Assembly (NCBI GenBank): GCA_045126595.1
Contig: JBGVOS010000046.1
Location: 1 to 25,137, forward strand
Direction of reading: 5' to 3'
Length of the DNA stretch: 25,137 nt
Source: UBA1189 sp045126595
GTDB lineage: Bacteria > Bacteroidota > Bacteroidia > Bacteroidales > Bacteroidaceae
Shown here one piece after another: positions 1-8,262 of the stretch. Position 1 is the stretch's first letter. The number at the start of each line of letters is the position of its first letter. Position numbers and translations under genes: made by a program. The notes beneath the pieces were generated by a model, which worked only from the letters and a program-made list of their open reading frames with translations, was not told the origin of the DNA and ran no database searches.

Positions 1-1
1 T

Positions 2-538
2 GGCCCCCACACTGAGGGTGGTGCCGACCCCGACTACTTCAACACCGAAAAATTGTTGCGCGGCACCAAACGCTCAACCACGGAAGGCGGTATCCGCGTA
101 CCCTTCATCGCTTGGTGGCCAGGACAGATAGAGGCTGGCACGGTCAACGACCACCAATTGGCATTCTATGACCTCATGCCCACCTTCTGCGATGTGGCCG
201 GTATCGACAGCTATGTAGAGCGTTACACCAATCCCCGTCTCGAGAAGGATTGGTTCGACGGCATTTCATTCGCCCCCACACTCTTTGGCAAAGGCAAACA
301 AAAGAAACATGACTTCCTTTATTGGGAGTTCCACGAGACCAATATGATGGCCCTGCGCATGAAAAACTGGAAACTTGTGGTACAGAACGGAAACTGTCAA
401 CTATACGATCTCGCCACCGACCTGCACGAAGACAACGACCTCGCAGCACAATACCCTAAAGTCGTAAAAAAGATGAAAGCGATACTGCTACGTGAACATA
501 CCCACAGTGATATGTTCCAAGTGACATTGCCGCAGTAA
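2..538 (+). CDS. Sulfatase (arylsulfatase-type), C-terminal part only
   Basis: The reading frame is open from the left edge of the window, so the gene starts upstream; about 178 C-terminal residues are visible. The frame begins GPHTEGGADPDYF, resembling the segment after the SDNG metal-binding motif of family S1 sulfatases. It continues with EGGIRVPFIAWWPG, LMPTFCDVAG, DGISFAPTLFG and a C-terminal LRMKNWKLV...LYDLATDLHEDNDL block, all typical of the sulfatase C-terminal subdomain. Family knowledge: these enzymes remove sulfate esters from host or algal glycans in the periplasm or at the cell surface, using a formylglycine made from a Cys or Ser in CxPxR/SxPxR; that region is outside the window. 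The ATG-like internal start (TTG at 53) is not the real start. The next gene, a sugar kinase, has its own promoter, so an operon link is uncertain. Confidence 0.88.
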   Translation, partial: GPHTEGGADPDYFNTEKLLRGTKRSTTEGGIRVPFIAWWPGQIEAGTVNDHQLAFYDLMPTFCDVAGIDSYVERYTNPRLEKDWFDGISFAPTLFGKGKQKKHDFLYWEFHETNMMALRMKNWKLVVQNGNCQLYDLATDLHEDNDLAAQYPKVVKKMKAILLREHTHSDMFQVTLPQ

Positions 539-562
539 ATATAAAGAATTCGCACTGAATAA

Positions 563-592
563 TTGCTGCATCAGAAAATATATGTATATTTG
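563..592 (+). promoter_or_regulatory. Bacteroidetes-type promoter of the ROK kinase gene
   Basis: TTG at 563-565, then 19 nt, then TATATTTG at 585-592. This fits the Bacteroidetes primary sigma consensus (TTTG, 19-21 nt, TAnnTTTG). The start codon of the kinase lies 32 nt downstream of the -7 box. Confidence 0.75.
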
Positions 593-624
593 CAAGTGAA
601 TAAACAATTACAAAAAATACCATT

Positions 625-1575
625 ATGGACAAACCTTATGTAGTGGGCATGGATATCGGCGGAACTAACTCCGTATTCGGTATCGTAGATGCACGTGGAA
701 ACATCCTTAGCGTAGACTCTATCAAGACACAAGCCTACAAAGAATTTGACGAATATGTGGCAGCCGTAGCCGAGAAGTTAATCCCCATGATTGAAGCTGT
801 GGGAGGAGTAGAAAAGATTAAAGGTATGGGTATAGGCGCTCCCAACGGTAACTACTATACCGGTAACATCGAGCACTCTGCCAACCTTCCTTGGAAAGGT
901 ATCGTACCCCTCGCTGACAAGTTCAACCAGGCTATCGGTGTACCCATCACCGTAACCAACGACGCTAATGCAGCAGCCATTGGTGAGATGACCTATGGCG
1001 CAGCACGTGGCATGAAGAACTTTATCGAAATTACGCTCGGTACAGGTGTAGGTAGCGGTATCGTAGTCAACGGACAGCTCGTATATGGTAACGACGGTTT
1101 TGCTGGCGAGCTCGGCCACGTTATCGCGCGTCGTCATAATGGCCGCCAGTGCGGTTGCGGACGCTGCGGTTGCTTGGAAACCTACTGCTCGGCTACTGGC
1201 GTAGCACGCACAGTAAAGGAGATCATCGACTGCACCGACGAGCCCAGCCTGTTGCGTGAGTTGGATGGTCCCATCACCTCAAAGGATGTATATGATGCAG
1301 CTGTACGCGGAGATAAAGTAGCACAGGAAGTGTTCAACTTTACCGGCACCGTGCTCGGTGAGGCCTTGGCTGACTTCATCGCATTCAGCGCTCCCGAGGC
1401 CATCGTCCTCTTCGGTGGACTGACCAAGGCTGGCGACTACATCATGAAGCCCACTTATGAGGCTATGGAGGCCAATGTGCTCAGCATCTGGAAGGGAAAG
1501 ACCAAGCTCCTCATCTCAGAGCTCAAGGATTCAGATGCCGCAGTGCTCGGAGCCAGCGCTTTGGCTTGGGAATAA
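625..1575 (+). CDS. ROK-family sugar kinase (glucokinase-like)
   Basis: The protein has 316 aa, the usual length for ROK kinases. It would phosphorylate a hexose (most likely glucose, possibly N-acetylmannosamine or another sugar) with ATP in the cytosol. Visible motifs are the N-terminal phosphate-binding DIGGTN (residues 9-14), TNDANAAAIGE with the likely catalytic Asp (about 111-121), LGTGVGSGIV (138-147), and the ROK zinc signature GELGH...CGCGRCGCLE (161-185), with H165 and C176/C178/C183 as probable zinc ligands. There is no N-terminal helix-turn-helix, so this is an enzyme rather than a ROK repressor. It has its own promoter at 563-592 and a strong hairpin terminator 26 nt after the stop, so it is probably monocistronic. 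Substrate cannot be fixed from sequence alone. Confidence 0.93.
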   Translation: MDKPYVVGMDIGGTNSVFGIVDARGNILSVDSIKTQAYKEFDEYVAAVAEKLIPMIEAVGGVEKIKGMGIGAPNGNYYTGNIEHSANLPWKGIVPLADKFNQAIGVPITVTNDANAAAIGEMTYGAARGMKNFIEITLGTGVGSGIVVNGQLVYGNDGFAGELGHVIARRHNGRQCGCGRCGCLETYCSATGVARTVKEIIDCTDEPSLLRELDGPITSKDVYDAAVRGDKVAQEVFNFTGTVLGEALADFIAFSAPEAIVLFGGLTKAGDYIMKPTYEAMEANVLSIWKGKTKLLISELKDSDAAVLGASALAWE

Positions 1576-1600
1576 GCGAAGGAAGAATTATTATAAGGAA

Positions 1601-1637
1601 AGAGAGTGCGTCTACGATTCGACGCACTCTCTCTTTA
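1601..1637 (+). terminator. Rho-independent terminator after the ROK kinase
   Basis: Perfect 12-bp inverted repeat: AGAGAGTGCGTC (1601-1612) and GACGCACTCTCT (1621-1632), with an 8-nt loop, followed by a T-rich stretch (ctttatt). It starts 26 nt after the kinase stop codon. Confidence 0.88.
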
Positions 1638-1663
1638 TTCTCTCCGTGTCTCCTCCCTGTTCA

Positions 1664-1764
1664 TGTCATTCTGACGACTGCAAGGAAGAAGAATCTCGCC
1701 ATCCTCCCGTGTCATCTTAAGCGTAGCAAAGAATGATACGAAAAGGGGAGTCAGGATGACACGA
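1664..1764. repeat. GTCAT...ATGAC palindromic repeat element, copy 1
   Basis: Begins TGTCATTCTGACGA (1664-1677), followed by AAGAATCTCG, and ends TCAGGATGACACGA (1751-1764). A third related block, TGTCATCTTAAGCGTAGCAAAG, lies in the middle. It is related to the elements at 10109-10193, 21549-21636 and 24831-24904. Rest of the 1576-1877 intergenic stretch: the terminator before it, then an AT-rich leader of the outer-membrane gene without a convincing TAnnTTTG box. Confidence 0.75.
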
Positions 1765-1877
1765 ACGTTTGGAATATATTTTTTACATAAAAAGAATTAA
1801 ACCTTTTATATAAAGCAAAGTCATATATATTGTATGTCCGTTTGAGGATAATAATAAACAAACCATTTATAATAAGT

Positions 1878-4800
1878 ATGAAGAGAAAGTTGCTCCTAAT
1901 GGCATTAGCCGTATGCCACCTCGGCTTGGGCTTTGCACAGGACAAGAAGGTAAAAGTGACGGGTGATGTCACTGACTATGAGACCGCAGAGGCGGTGATT
2001 GCAGCTACAGTACAATTGTTGGCCTTGCCCGACAGCAGTTTCCAATCTGGTGCTACGACGGATATGAAAGGACGCTTTGAACTTGAAGGTCGAATTCCCC
2101 TCGGTGATTATACCGTAAAAGTATCATTCGTAGGTTATGGCGATGCATACCGTAACTTTACGGTTACAGAAGATACTCGCCGCGTGCAATTAGATTCTAT
2201 CCGCATGAAAACCGATGCATTGCTGTTGAAAGAGGCGGTTATCGAAGCACAGTTGGCCCAAGTTCAAATATCAGAGGATACGGTGATATTCAATGCCGAG
2301 ACCTTCCGTGTAGCTGAAGGCTCGATGCTCGAGGAACTTATTCGTAAACTGCCTGGATACGAAGTGGCTGATGACGGCACGGTGACCTATAACGGAAGAA
2401 CCGTATCGAAGATTCTTGTCGATGGCAAGGAGTTCTTCTCTGAAGACAAGTCCATCGCCATGAAGAACCTTCCGGCCAGCATGGTAAAGAAGGTGAAGAG
2501 CTACGAGAAGAAGAGCGACCTTGCCGAGATGACCGGCATCGACGACGGTGAAGAAGAACTGGTACTGGACCTCACAGTAAAGGAAGATGCCAAAAAGGGA
2601 TGGTTCTCGAACATCGACGTGGGTTATGGCCGTCCTACTCAAAGTAATGCGTACAACATCAACAACCTGTACACCGTGAAGGGTATGGTAAACCGTTTCA
2701 AAGAGAACGAGCACTACTCGGTAATCCTCTCGACAAATAACATCAACGACAGAGGCTTCCCTGGTGGTGGAGGCCGTGGAGGCCGCGGTGGCGGCGGCGG
2801 TGGTAACGGAATGAACCAAAGCTCGATGGGTGGTTTCTCCTTGGCCAAGAACTTGGGTGAAGAAGTAAAAAAGAATAAATATCAATTTCAGTTGGGTGGT
2901 GGCGTGCGTTTCTTCCACAACAACTCGGATGTACAAAGCCAAACGGCCTCGGAAACCTTCCTCACAAAAGGCAACAGCAACTCCTTCTCAAACAGCAAAA
3001 GCTTGTCAAACAATGAGAACCTTCGCGTAAGTGCCGACATCCGTTTTGAATGGCGTCCTGACACACTGACCGACATTATCTTCCGTCCTAACGTGACGTA
3101 TTCAAAATCGAATAATGCTTCAGAGAACCGCTCCGCCACATTCAATAAGGACCCCTATGAGGTACTCGAAAATATAGACGGAACAGACGATCCACTTGAT
3201 GACAGTTGGGTAGACACGCTCTATAACAGCCGCATTAACTACAACGACCGCCAGTCAGGTGGAAGCAGCGAGAGCACCTCGGCAAATGGAAGTTTGCAAA
3301 TCAATCGTCAATTCGGCAACAAAGGGCGTAACCTTACATTGAGCCTTAATGGAGGATTTAGCACGAGCGAGAGTCTCTCTAATTCGACCTCTTTTACCCG
3401 TTACTATCGAGGCGACAGCACGTCAACTATCAATCGCTACAACACCACACCCTCGAAGAACTATAACTACAGCGCACGCGCCATGTGGAGCGAGCCTTTA
3501 TGGACAGCCACCTTCCTGCAGCTGAGCTATCAGTTCAGTTATCGTTACAACGACAGTGAGCGTTCGACCTACGAACTCCCAGACAATCTTGACTATTGGG
3601 ATATTATCAACGGATGGGTACTCCCCGATGACTATGAGCGCTATCGCAGCGAGGCACTGAGCCAATTCGCCACGTATGAGAATTTCGACCACGACATTAC
3701 GGCACAGTTGCGTTTCATCCGCGACAAGTACAACATGAATGTCGGTTTCACCCTGCTTCCCCAGCGAAGCAAGATGAACTATCAGTACATGGGACACGAC
3801 ATTGATACCATACGTACCGTATTCAATTTCACCCCTACACTGAACTTCCGCTACCGCTGGACCAAGCAACGCAGCCTGCGCATCAACTATCGCGGTCGTA
3901 GCAGCCAGCCTTCAATGACCGACCTACTGGATATCAGAGACGACAGCGACCCGCTGAATATCAGATTGGGTAACCCTGGACTGAAACCCACATTCACCAA
4001 CAGCCTCAACCTGCAGTTCCAGGACTTCAATGTAGAACGTCTGCAGAATATCTCGGCCAACCTGCGCTTCAATAGTACACTCAACAGTATTGTGAATAAG
4101 ATTACTTATGACGAGGAGACTGGTGGACGCGTTTCACAACCGACTAACCTTGACGGATGGTGGAGCAACTGGAACACTGCTGCCGGTATTGCCTACAATA
4201 CGGCATTGCCCAACCAACACTATAAGGTAAGCTCTTCGACCAACGCCAACTACAGTTATCAGGAGGGCTATGTGCGCACAGCGACAGCCACGGGAGACTT
4301 CCCCTTGGCAGCAACCCATTCGGTAACCCTCTCGGAGCGCTTGTCGGGAACCTACCAGAACGATTGGTTCGAGATTACCCTGCAAGGTTCACTCAACTAC
4401 AACCGTGCCCGCAACAACTTGCAGCCCACGGCAAACCGAGATACCTATATCTTCTCGTATGGCCCATCAACCAATATCCAGTTGCCTTGGTGGAACCTGA
4501 AGATTTCTTCGGACATCGGCATGAACAGTCGTCGCGGATTCAGTGACCCCGAGTTCAATACCGATGAACTCATCTGGAACGCACAGCTCTCCAAGAGTTT
4601 CCTCGCACAGAATGCAGCCACCGTAAGCGTACAGTTCTACGACATCCTCGGGCAGCAGAGTAACGTGAGCCGCGTTGTGAACGCTACCATGCGCAGCGAC
4701 ACGTGGTACAATACGGTGAACAGCTACTTCATGGTACACTTCATCTACAAGCTCAACCTCTTCGGTGACAGACAGTCACGCAAGGAGTCACGCACAGCCA

Positions 4801-4961
4801 AGACGAACGAGCTATACCCCCAACTTCCCGAGGGGGCCATGCCCCCGATGCCTGACGGTGAACGCCCTCCTATGCCCTCTACAAGAGGAGGTAGAATGCC
4901 TATGGGAACACCTCCTATGGGCTTTGGAGGCGGTTTTGGCGGTGGATTCGGTCCTATGTAA
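1878..4961 (+). CDS. Outer-membrane beta-barrel protein (TonB-receptor-like, carboxypeptidase-regulatory-like domain)
   Basis: I chose ATG 1878 (1027 aa), not an in-frame codon 48 nt upstream, because it places a clean signal peptide at the N terminus (basic MKRK, hydrophobic core, cut near GFAQ at residue 21). Residues about 25-115 form a carboxypeptidase-regulatory-like/CNA-B fold (VTGDVTDYETAEAV...VKVSFVGYGD). Residues about 120-240 resemble a plug domain (FNAETFRVAEGSMLEELIRKLPGY, DGKEFFSEDKSIA). The rest, rich in alternating aromatic and polar residues (for example LRFIRDKYNMNVGF, FRYRWTKQRSLRINYRGRS), is an outer-membrane barrel of the OMP_b-brl_3 type. Oddities are a Gly-rich stretch at residues 294-311 and a Met/Pro/Gly-rich C-terminal tail instead of a terminal barrel strand ending in an aromatic residue. 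The ligand is unknown. No SusD partner is adjacent, so a glycan-uptake role is not supported. Confidence 0.88.
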   Translation: MKRKLLLMALAVCHLGLGFAQDKKVKVTGDVTDYETAEAVIAATVQLLALPDSSFQSGATTDMKGRFELEGRIPLGDYTVKVSFVGYGDAYRNFTVTEDTRRVQLDSIRMKTDALLLKEAVIEAQLAQVQISEDTVIFNAETFRVAEGSMLEELIRKLPGYEVADDGTVTYNGRTVSKILVDGKEFFSEDKSIAMKNLPASMVKKVKSYEKKSDLAEMTGIDDGEEELVLDLTVKEDAKKGWFSNIDVGYGRPTQSNAYNINNLYTVKGMVNRFKENEHYSVILSTNNINDRGFPGGGGRGGRGGGGGGNGMNQSSMGGFSLAKNLGEEVKKNKYQFQLGGGVRFFHNNSDVQSQTASETFLTKGNSNSFSNSKSLSNNENLRVSADIRFEWRPDTLTDIIFRPNVTYSKSNNASENRSATFNKDPYEVLENIDGTDDPLDDSWVDTLYNSRINYNDRQSGGSSESTSANGSLQINRQFGNKGRNLTLSLNGGFSTSESLSNSTSFTRYYRGDSTSTINRYNTTPSKNYNYSARAMWSEPLWTATFLQLSYQFSYRYNDSERSTYELPDNLDYWDIINGWVLPDDYERYRSEALSQFATYENFDHDITAQLRFIRDKYNMNVGFTLLPQRSKMNYQYMGHDIDTIRTVFNFTPTLNFRYRWTKQRSLRINYRGRSSQPSMTDLLDIRDDSDPLNIRLGNPGLKPTFTNSLNLQFQDFNVERLQNISANLRFNSTLNSIVNKITYDEETGGRVSQPTNLDGWWSNWNTAAGIAYNTALPNQHYKVSSSTNANYSYQEGYVRTATATGDFPLAATHSVTLSERLSGTYQNDWFEITLQGSLNYNRARNNLQPTANRDTYIFSYGPSTNIQLPWWNLKISSDIGMNSRRGFSDPEFNTDELIWNAQLSKSFLAQNAATVSVQFYDILGQQSNVSRVVNATMRSDTWYNTVNSYFMVHFIYKLNLFGDRQSRKESRTAKTNELYPQLPEGAMPPMPDGERPPMPSTRGGRMPMGTPPMGFGGGFGGGFGPM

Positions 4962-5003
4962 GGAAAAAATCACAACTTTTTTTGATTTCTTCACCTAAAA
5001 TGC

Positions 5004-5032
5004 TTGCAATGATTTGATTTTTATTATATTTG
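5004..5032 (+). promoter_or_regulatory. Bacteroidetes-type promoter of the histone-like gene
   Basis: TTG at 5004-5006, 18-nt spacer, TATATTTG at 5025-5032. The start codon of the small gene lies 31 nt downstream of the -7 box. The separate promoter shows that the gene is not just read through from the barrel-protein gene. Confidence 0.75.
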
Positions 5033-5063
5033 CATCCGTAAATCAACTTTAAACTAAGAGAAT

Positions 5064-5237
5064 ATGAAAGAACTCGTTGAAAAAATTCAGGAAAAGTATG
5101 CTGCTTTCGCTACTGACGCAGCTCTTCAGGTAGAAAAAGGTAACAAGGCAGCCGGTACTCGCGCTCGTAAGGCTTCTCTCGAACTTGAGAAGATGATGAA
5201 GGAGTTCCGCAAGGCTTCTCTCGAGGCAGCGAAGTAA
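5064..5237 (+). CDS. Histone H1-like small basic protein
   Basis: A 57-aa protein starting MKELVEKIQEKYAAFATDAA and ending FRKASLEAAK. It is Lys/Ala/Glu-rich and predicted to be almost fully helical, with two repeated R-K-A-S-L-E blocks (near residues 35-40 and 49-54). It resembles the short histone H1/Hc1-like proteins found next to housekeeping genes in many Bacteroidetes, which are thought to bind DNA and shape the nucleoid; the binding role is inferred from the family. It has its own promoter (5004-5032) and its own hairpin terminator (5261-5290), so it is a compact monocistronic and probably well expressed unit. The start is fixed by the promoter position and the only ATG in phase. Confidence 0.85.
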   Translation: MKELVEKIQEKYAAFATDAALQVEKGNKAAGTRARKASLELEKMMKEFRKASLEAAK

Positions 5238-5260
5238 TATTATCCTGCTTGAGAACAAAT

Positions 5261-5297
5261 AGGCCGCCATTACGTGTTGTATGGTGGCCTATATTAT
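5261..5297 (+). terminator. Terminator after the histone-like gene
   Basis: AGGCCGCCAT (5261-5270) pairs with ATGGTGGCCT (5281-5290), 10 bp with one G-U pair and a 10-nt loop, followed by ATATTATTTT. It lies 23 nt after the stop codon. A GTG at 5274 in frame with the next gene falls in the loop, which argues against that codon as the cardiolipin synthase start. Confidence 0.8.
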
Positions 5298-5315
5298 TTT
5301 CTCACCAATACCCCT

Positions 5316-6752
5316 ATGCTACCACTGATTGTTGCATCAAGTACCATCGCCCATATTCTGGAGATACTATTCATTCTCATTTGGGCGAGCACCATTATTG
5401 TAGTCATCACTGAGAACCGTAATCCAGTGAAGACACTGGCATGGGTTATGGTTTTGGTATTTCTTCCCATTGTAGGCTTTGTGCTCTATCTGCTCTTTGG
5501 TATGGACATGCGCAAGGTGAAGATTATCGGCCGGCGCAGCCTGTCGCGTCTGATGAAAGAGCCACTGCTCAACTACAAGGACTACGTAGCTCCCGAAGCT
5601 CCGGCACCCTACGAGAAGCTGACCCGCATGATGCGACAGGCAGGGCAATCCTATCTATTGGAAGGCAACAAAGCAACTCCCTTCACCGACTTCGCCATAC
5701 TATTGCAGGACATGCTGCGCACAATCGCTTCGGCGAAGCATCACATCCATGTGCAGTTCTATATCTTCATGGACGATGCAGTGGGCTGCCTGCTACGCGA
5801 CGCACTTATCGACAAGGCACGCCAAGGAGTAAAGGTGCGCCTGCTCTACGATGATGTAGGTTCGTGGAAAGCCAAGAACAGTTTCTTCCGCGCCATGCAG
5901 CAGGAGGGAATCGAGGTATATCCTTTCGGTGAGGTGAAGTTTGCTGCACTCACCAAGCGCGTCAACTACCGCAACCACCGCAAGGTAGTGGTCATAGACG
6001 GCAAGGTGGGTTATATAGGCGGAGTGAACATTGCTGACCGCTACTACAAAGGACTCTCGTGGGGAGGCTGGCGCGACACACACGTCCGCATAGAGGGTAT
6101 GGCAGTAAATGCCTTACAGACCTCCTTCTTTGTAGACTGGTACTATGCCTCCCGCATACTGATTAGCGAGCCCGCCTACTTCCCCAAGGTGGAGCGGTGT
6201 GGTGATACGGCCATGCAGATTGTCACCTCCTACCCTATGGGCGAATGGAAGACCATCATGCAAGGACTGCTGCAGGTCATCAGCCAAAGCCGCAACTACC
6301 TCTACATACAGACTCCCTACTTCCTGCCTACCGAACCTATCCTCATGGCACTGCGCAATGCCGCATTGGCCGGTGTCGACGTACGCCTCATGGTGCCACA
6401 CCGTGGCGACAGCCTGCTGGCCGACCTCGCCTCACGTTCCTATTATAAAGAGGTGATGATGGCGGGCGTGAAGATATACCAGTACAAACCGGGCTATCTG
6501 CATGCCAAGATGCTGCTCTCCGACGACAATTTTGTGACAGTAGGTTCCACAAATATGGATTTCCGAAGTTTCGAACAGAACTTCGAAATCAATGCCTTCA
6601 TCTACGACCCCGAAGTGGTGAGAACCATGAAGCGCATCTTCATGGCCGACCAGCAACAATCTACACGCATCATTCCTGCCGAATGGAAACGGCGCCCCCT
6701 ATGGAACCGTTTCTGGGAATCACTGGTAAGGCTACTTTCACCGTTGCTTTAG
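5316..6752 (+). CDS. cls: Cardiolipin synthase (phospholipase D family)
   Basis: 478 aa from ATG 5316; an in-frame GTG at 5274 was rejected because it lies inside the preceding terminator hairpin. Two N-terminal membrane helices (about residues 12-32 and 41-62) are followed by two PLD catalytic motifs: HRKVVVID (H221, K223, D228) with IGGVNIAD after it, and HAKMLLSD (H396, K398, D403) with GSTNMDFRS after it. This order and length match bacterial ClsA-type enzymes, which join two phosphatidylglycerol molecules into cardiolipin and glycerol at the inner membrane. The 3' end overlaps folK on the opposite strand by 15 bp, with no hairpin between them. I see no clear promoter box between the terminator at 5261-5297 and the start. 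Confidence 0.94.
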   Translation: MLPLIVASSTIAHILEILFILIWASTIIVVITENRNPVKTLAWVMVLVFLPIVGFVLYLLFGMDMRKVKIIGRRSLSRLMKEPLLNYKDYVAPEAPAPYEKLTRMMRQAGQSYLLEGNKATPFTDFAILLQDMLRTIASAKHHIHVQFYIFMDDAVGCLLRDALIDKARQGVKVRLLYDDVGSWKAKNSFFRAMQQEGIEVYPFGEVKFAALTKRVNYRNHRKVVVIDGKVGYIGGVNIADRYYKGLSWGGWRDTHVRIEGMAVNALQTSFFVDWYYASRILISEPAYFPKVERCGDTAMQIVTSYPMGEWKTIMQGLLQVISQSRNYLYIQTPYFLPTEPILMALRNAALAGVDVRLMVPHRGDSLLADLASRSYYKEVMMAGVKIYQYKPGYLHAKMLLSDDNFVTVGSTNMDFRSFEQNFEINAFIYDPEVVRTMKRIFMADQQQSTRIIPAEWKRRPLWNRFWESLVRLLSPLL

Positions 6753-7157
6753 GTGTGGCGCAATCTCGAACAGCGGTTCGTAGACAAAGCGGCGTTGCCA
6801 CATCAGCGGATGAGGGATGGTGAGTTCGGCATCGTTGATTTCCAGGTCTTCGTATAACAGGATATCAATGTCGATAACGCGGTCGGAGTAGACTCCCCCG
6901 ACACTCTTGTGCGTACGTCCCATGGCACGCTCTATCTCTTGCGTGATGCGCAATAGCTCATAAGGTGCATGTGGGGTATCGATAGCCACCACAGCATTGA
7001 GAAAAGCATTGTCAGACTGGAAACCCCAGGGTTCCGTCTCGATAAACGACGAGCAAGCAAGCACATGGCCTGCCTGCTCGTCTATCATTTCCAGCGCGCC
7101 GTGCAGATTGGCAGCACGGTCGCCCAGGTTTGTTCCTATACCCAGATAAGCCTTCAT
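6738..7157 (-). CDS. folK: 2-amino-4-hydroxy-6-hydroxymethyldihydropteridine pyrophosphokinase
   Basis: 139 aa, slightly shorter than the E. coli enzyme (about 159 aa). HPPK transfers pyrophosphate from ATP to 6-hydroxymethyl-7,8-dihydropterin in folate synthesis. Motifs: GIGTNLGDR at the N terminus, SSFIETEPWGF (pterin-binding loop), then DRVIDIDILLYED containing the Mg-binding Asp pair, and IPHPLMWQRRFVYEPLFEIAP. Its ATG overlaps the queA stop by one base (TGATG), pointing to translational coupling as the last gene of the ftsX-to-folK operon. Its 3' end overlaps the cardiolipin synthase gene (+ strand) by 15 bp. Confidence 0.95.
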   Translation of the reverse strand: MKAYLGIGTNLGDRAANLHGALEMIDEQAGHVLACSSFIETEPWGFQSDNAFLNAVVAIDTPHAPYELLRITQEIERAMGRTHKSVGGVYSDRVIDIDILLYEDLEINDAELTIPHPLMWQRRFVYEPLFEIAPHLKQR

Positions 7158-8209
7158 CAGTCGATGATGAGCATCGCGTCACCGTAAGCTCCGAAGCGGT
7201 AGTCACCCGCCAAAGCCTCGTCGTAGGCTTTCATCACGAGATCGTAGCCACCGTATGCCGCAGTGAGCATCAGCATGGTAGAGTACGGCATGTGGAAGTT
7301 GGTAACAAGGGCGTCGGCAAAGCGGAAGTCGTAAGGTGGGAAGATGAACTTGTTGGTCCATCCCTCATACTCCTTGAGACGACCGTCAGCACCTACAGCA
7401 GTCTCCAATATGCGCATCACCGATGTACCGATGGCACACACCTTGTGACCCTTCTCCTTGGCTCCGTTAACAATCTCCGTAGCCTCGCGCTCCACGAACA
7501 TCTGCTCCGAGTCGGTCTTGTGCTTGGTGAGGTCCTCCACGTCGATATCGCGGAAGTTACCTTGACCGATGTGCATGGTCACGTAAGCAGGTTCGATGCC
7601 CTTGATCTCCATACGCTTCATCAGTTCTCGGCTGAAGTGCAGACCCGCAGCAGGGGCAGTCACTGCGCCCTCATTCTTGGCATAGATGGTCTGGAAGCGG
7701 GTGAAGTCCTCCTCATTGGCCTCACGGTCGATGTAGTAAGGCAGCGGAGCTACGCCCAGGGCGTAGAGTGCCTGCTTGAACTCATCGTGCGGACCATCGT
7801 AGAGGAAGCGCAGGGTACGGCCACGCGAAGTGGTGTTGTCGATAACCTCAGCCACCATAGCCTCATCGTCACCGAAGTAGAGTTTGTTGCCGATACGTAT
7901 CTTACGGGCGGGATCCACAAGCACATCCCACAGGCGGAACTCCTCGTTGAGCTCGCGCAGGAGGAACACTTCGATGCGTGCTCCTGTCTTCTCCTTATTA
8001 CCAAAGAGGCGTGCGGGGAACACCTTCGTGTCGTTGAAAAGGAAGGCATCGCCCTCGTCGAAATAGTCGAGCACGTTCTTGAACTGGCGGTGCTCTATCT
8101 CACCGGTCTTCTTATGGAGGACCATCAGCTTGGCGTCGTCGCGATGGAACGTGGGTTCCTTGGCGATGCGCTCCTCGGGGAGATTGAATTTGAATTGTGA
8201 CAGTTTCAT
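7157..8209 (-). CDS. queA: S-adenosylmethionine:tRNA ribosyltransferase-isomerase
   Basis: 350 aa, the normal family length. QueA transfers and isomerises the ribosyl part of SAM onto 7-aminomethyl-7-deazaguanine at the tRNA wobble position, giving epoxyqueuosine. The N terminus (MKLSQFKFNLPEERIAKEP) and the internal TAPAAGLHFS, MHIGQGNFRDIDVEDLTKHK, and NFHMPYSTMLMLTAAYGG segments are QueA signatures. It starts 41 nt after truB ends, in an AT-rich gap, and its stop overlaps the folK start. A 356-aa open frame on the opposite strand is only its antisense shadow. Confidence 0.96.
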   Translation of the reverse strand: MKLSQFKFNLPEERIAKEPTFHRDDAKLMVLHKKTGEIEHRQFKNVLDYFDEGDAFLFNDTKVFPARLFGNKEKTGARIEVFLLRELNEEFRLWDVLVDPARKIRIGNKLYFGDDEAMVAEVIDNTTSRGRTLRFLYDGPHDEFKQALYALGVAPLPYYIDREANEEDFTRFQTIYAKNEGAVTAPAAGLHFSRELMKRMEIKGIEPAYVTMHIGQGNFRDIDVEDLTKHKTDSEQMFVEREATEIVNGAKEKGHKVCAIGTSVMRILETAVGADGRLKEYEGWTNKFIFPPYDFRFADALVTNFHMPYSTMLMLTAAYGGYDLVMKAYDEALAGDYRFGAYGDAMLIID

Positions 8210-8242
8210 ATCGTTTGAATTTATTTATTAAATCATATTTAT

Positions 8243-8262
8243 GTCGTTGCTCAGGATGACAG
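8243..8262. repeat. Half copy of the GTCAT...ATGAC element at the truB 3' end
   Basis: GTCGTTGCTCAGGATGACAG on the + strand equals one arm of the palindromic element (compare CGCGTTGCTCAGCATGACAC at 10176-10195). Read on the minus strand it encodes the final residues and the TGA stop of TruB. The opposite arm is missing. Confidence 0.65.

Noticed and set aside
1664..1764. Possible CRISPR-like or tandem array from repeated GTCAT blocks
   Set aside because: The units are palindromic, irregularly spaced and dispersed over the window rather than direct repeats with spacers.
7130..8200. 356-codon open frame on the + strand
   Set aside because: Exact antisense of queA; composition follows the complement of QueA codons and no family signature is visible.
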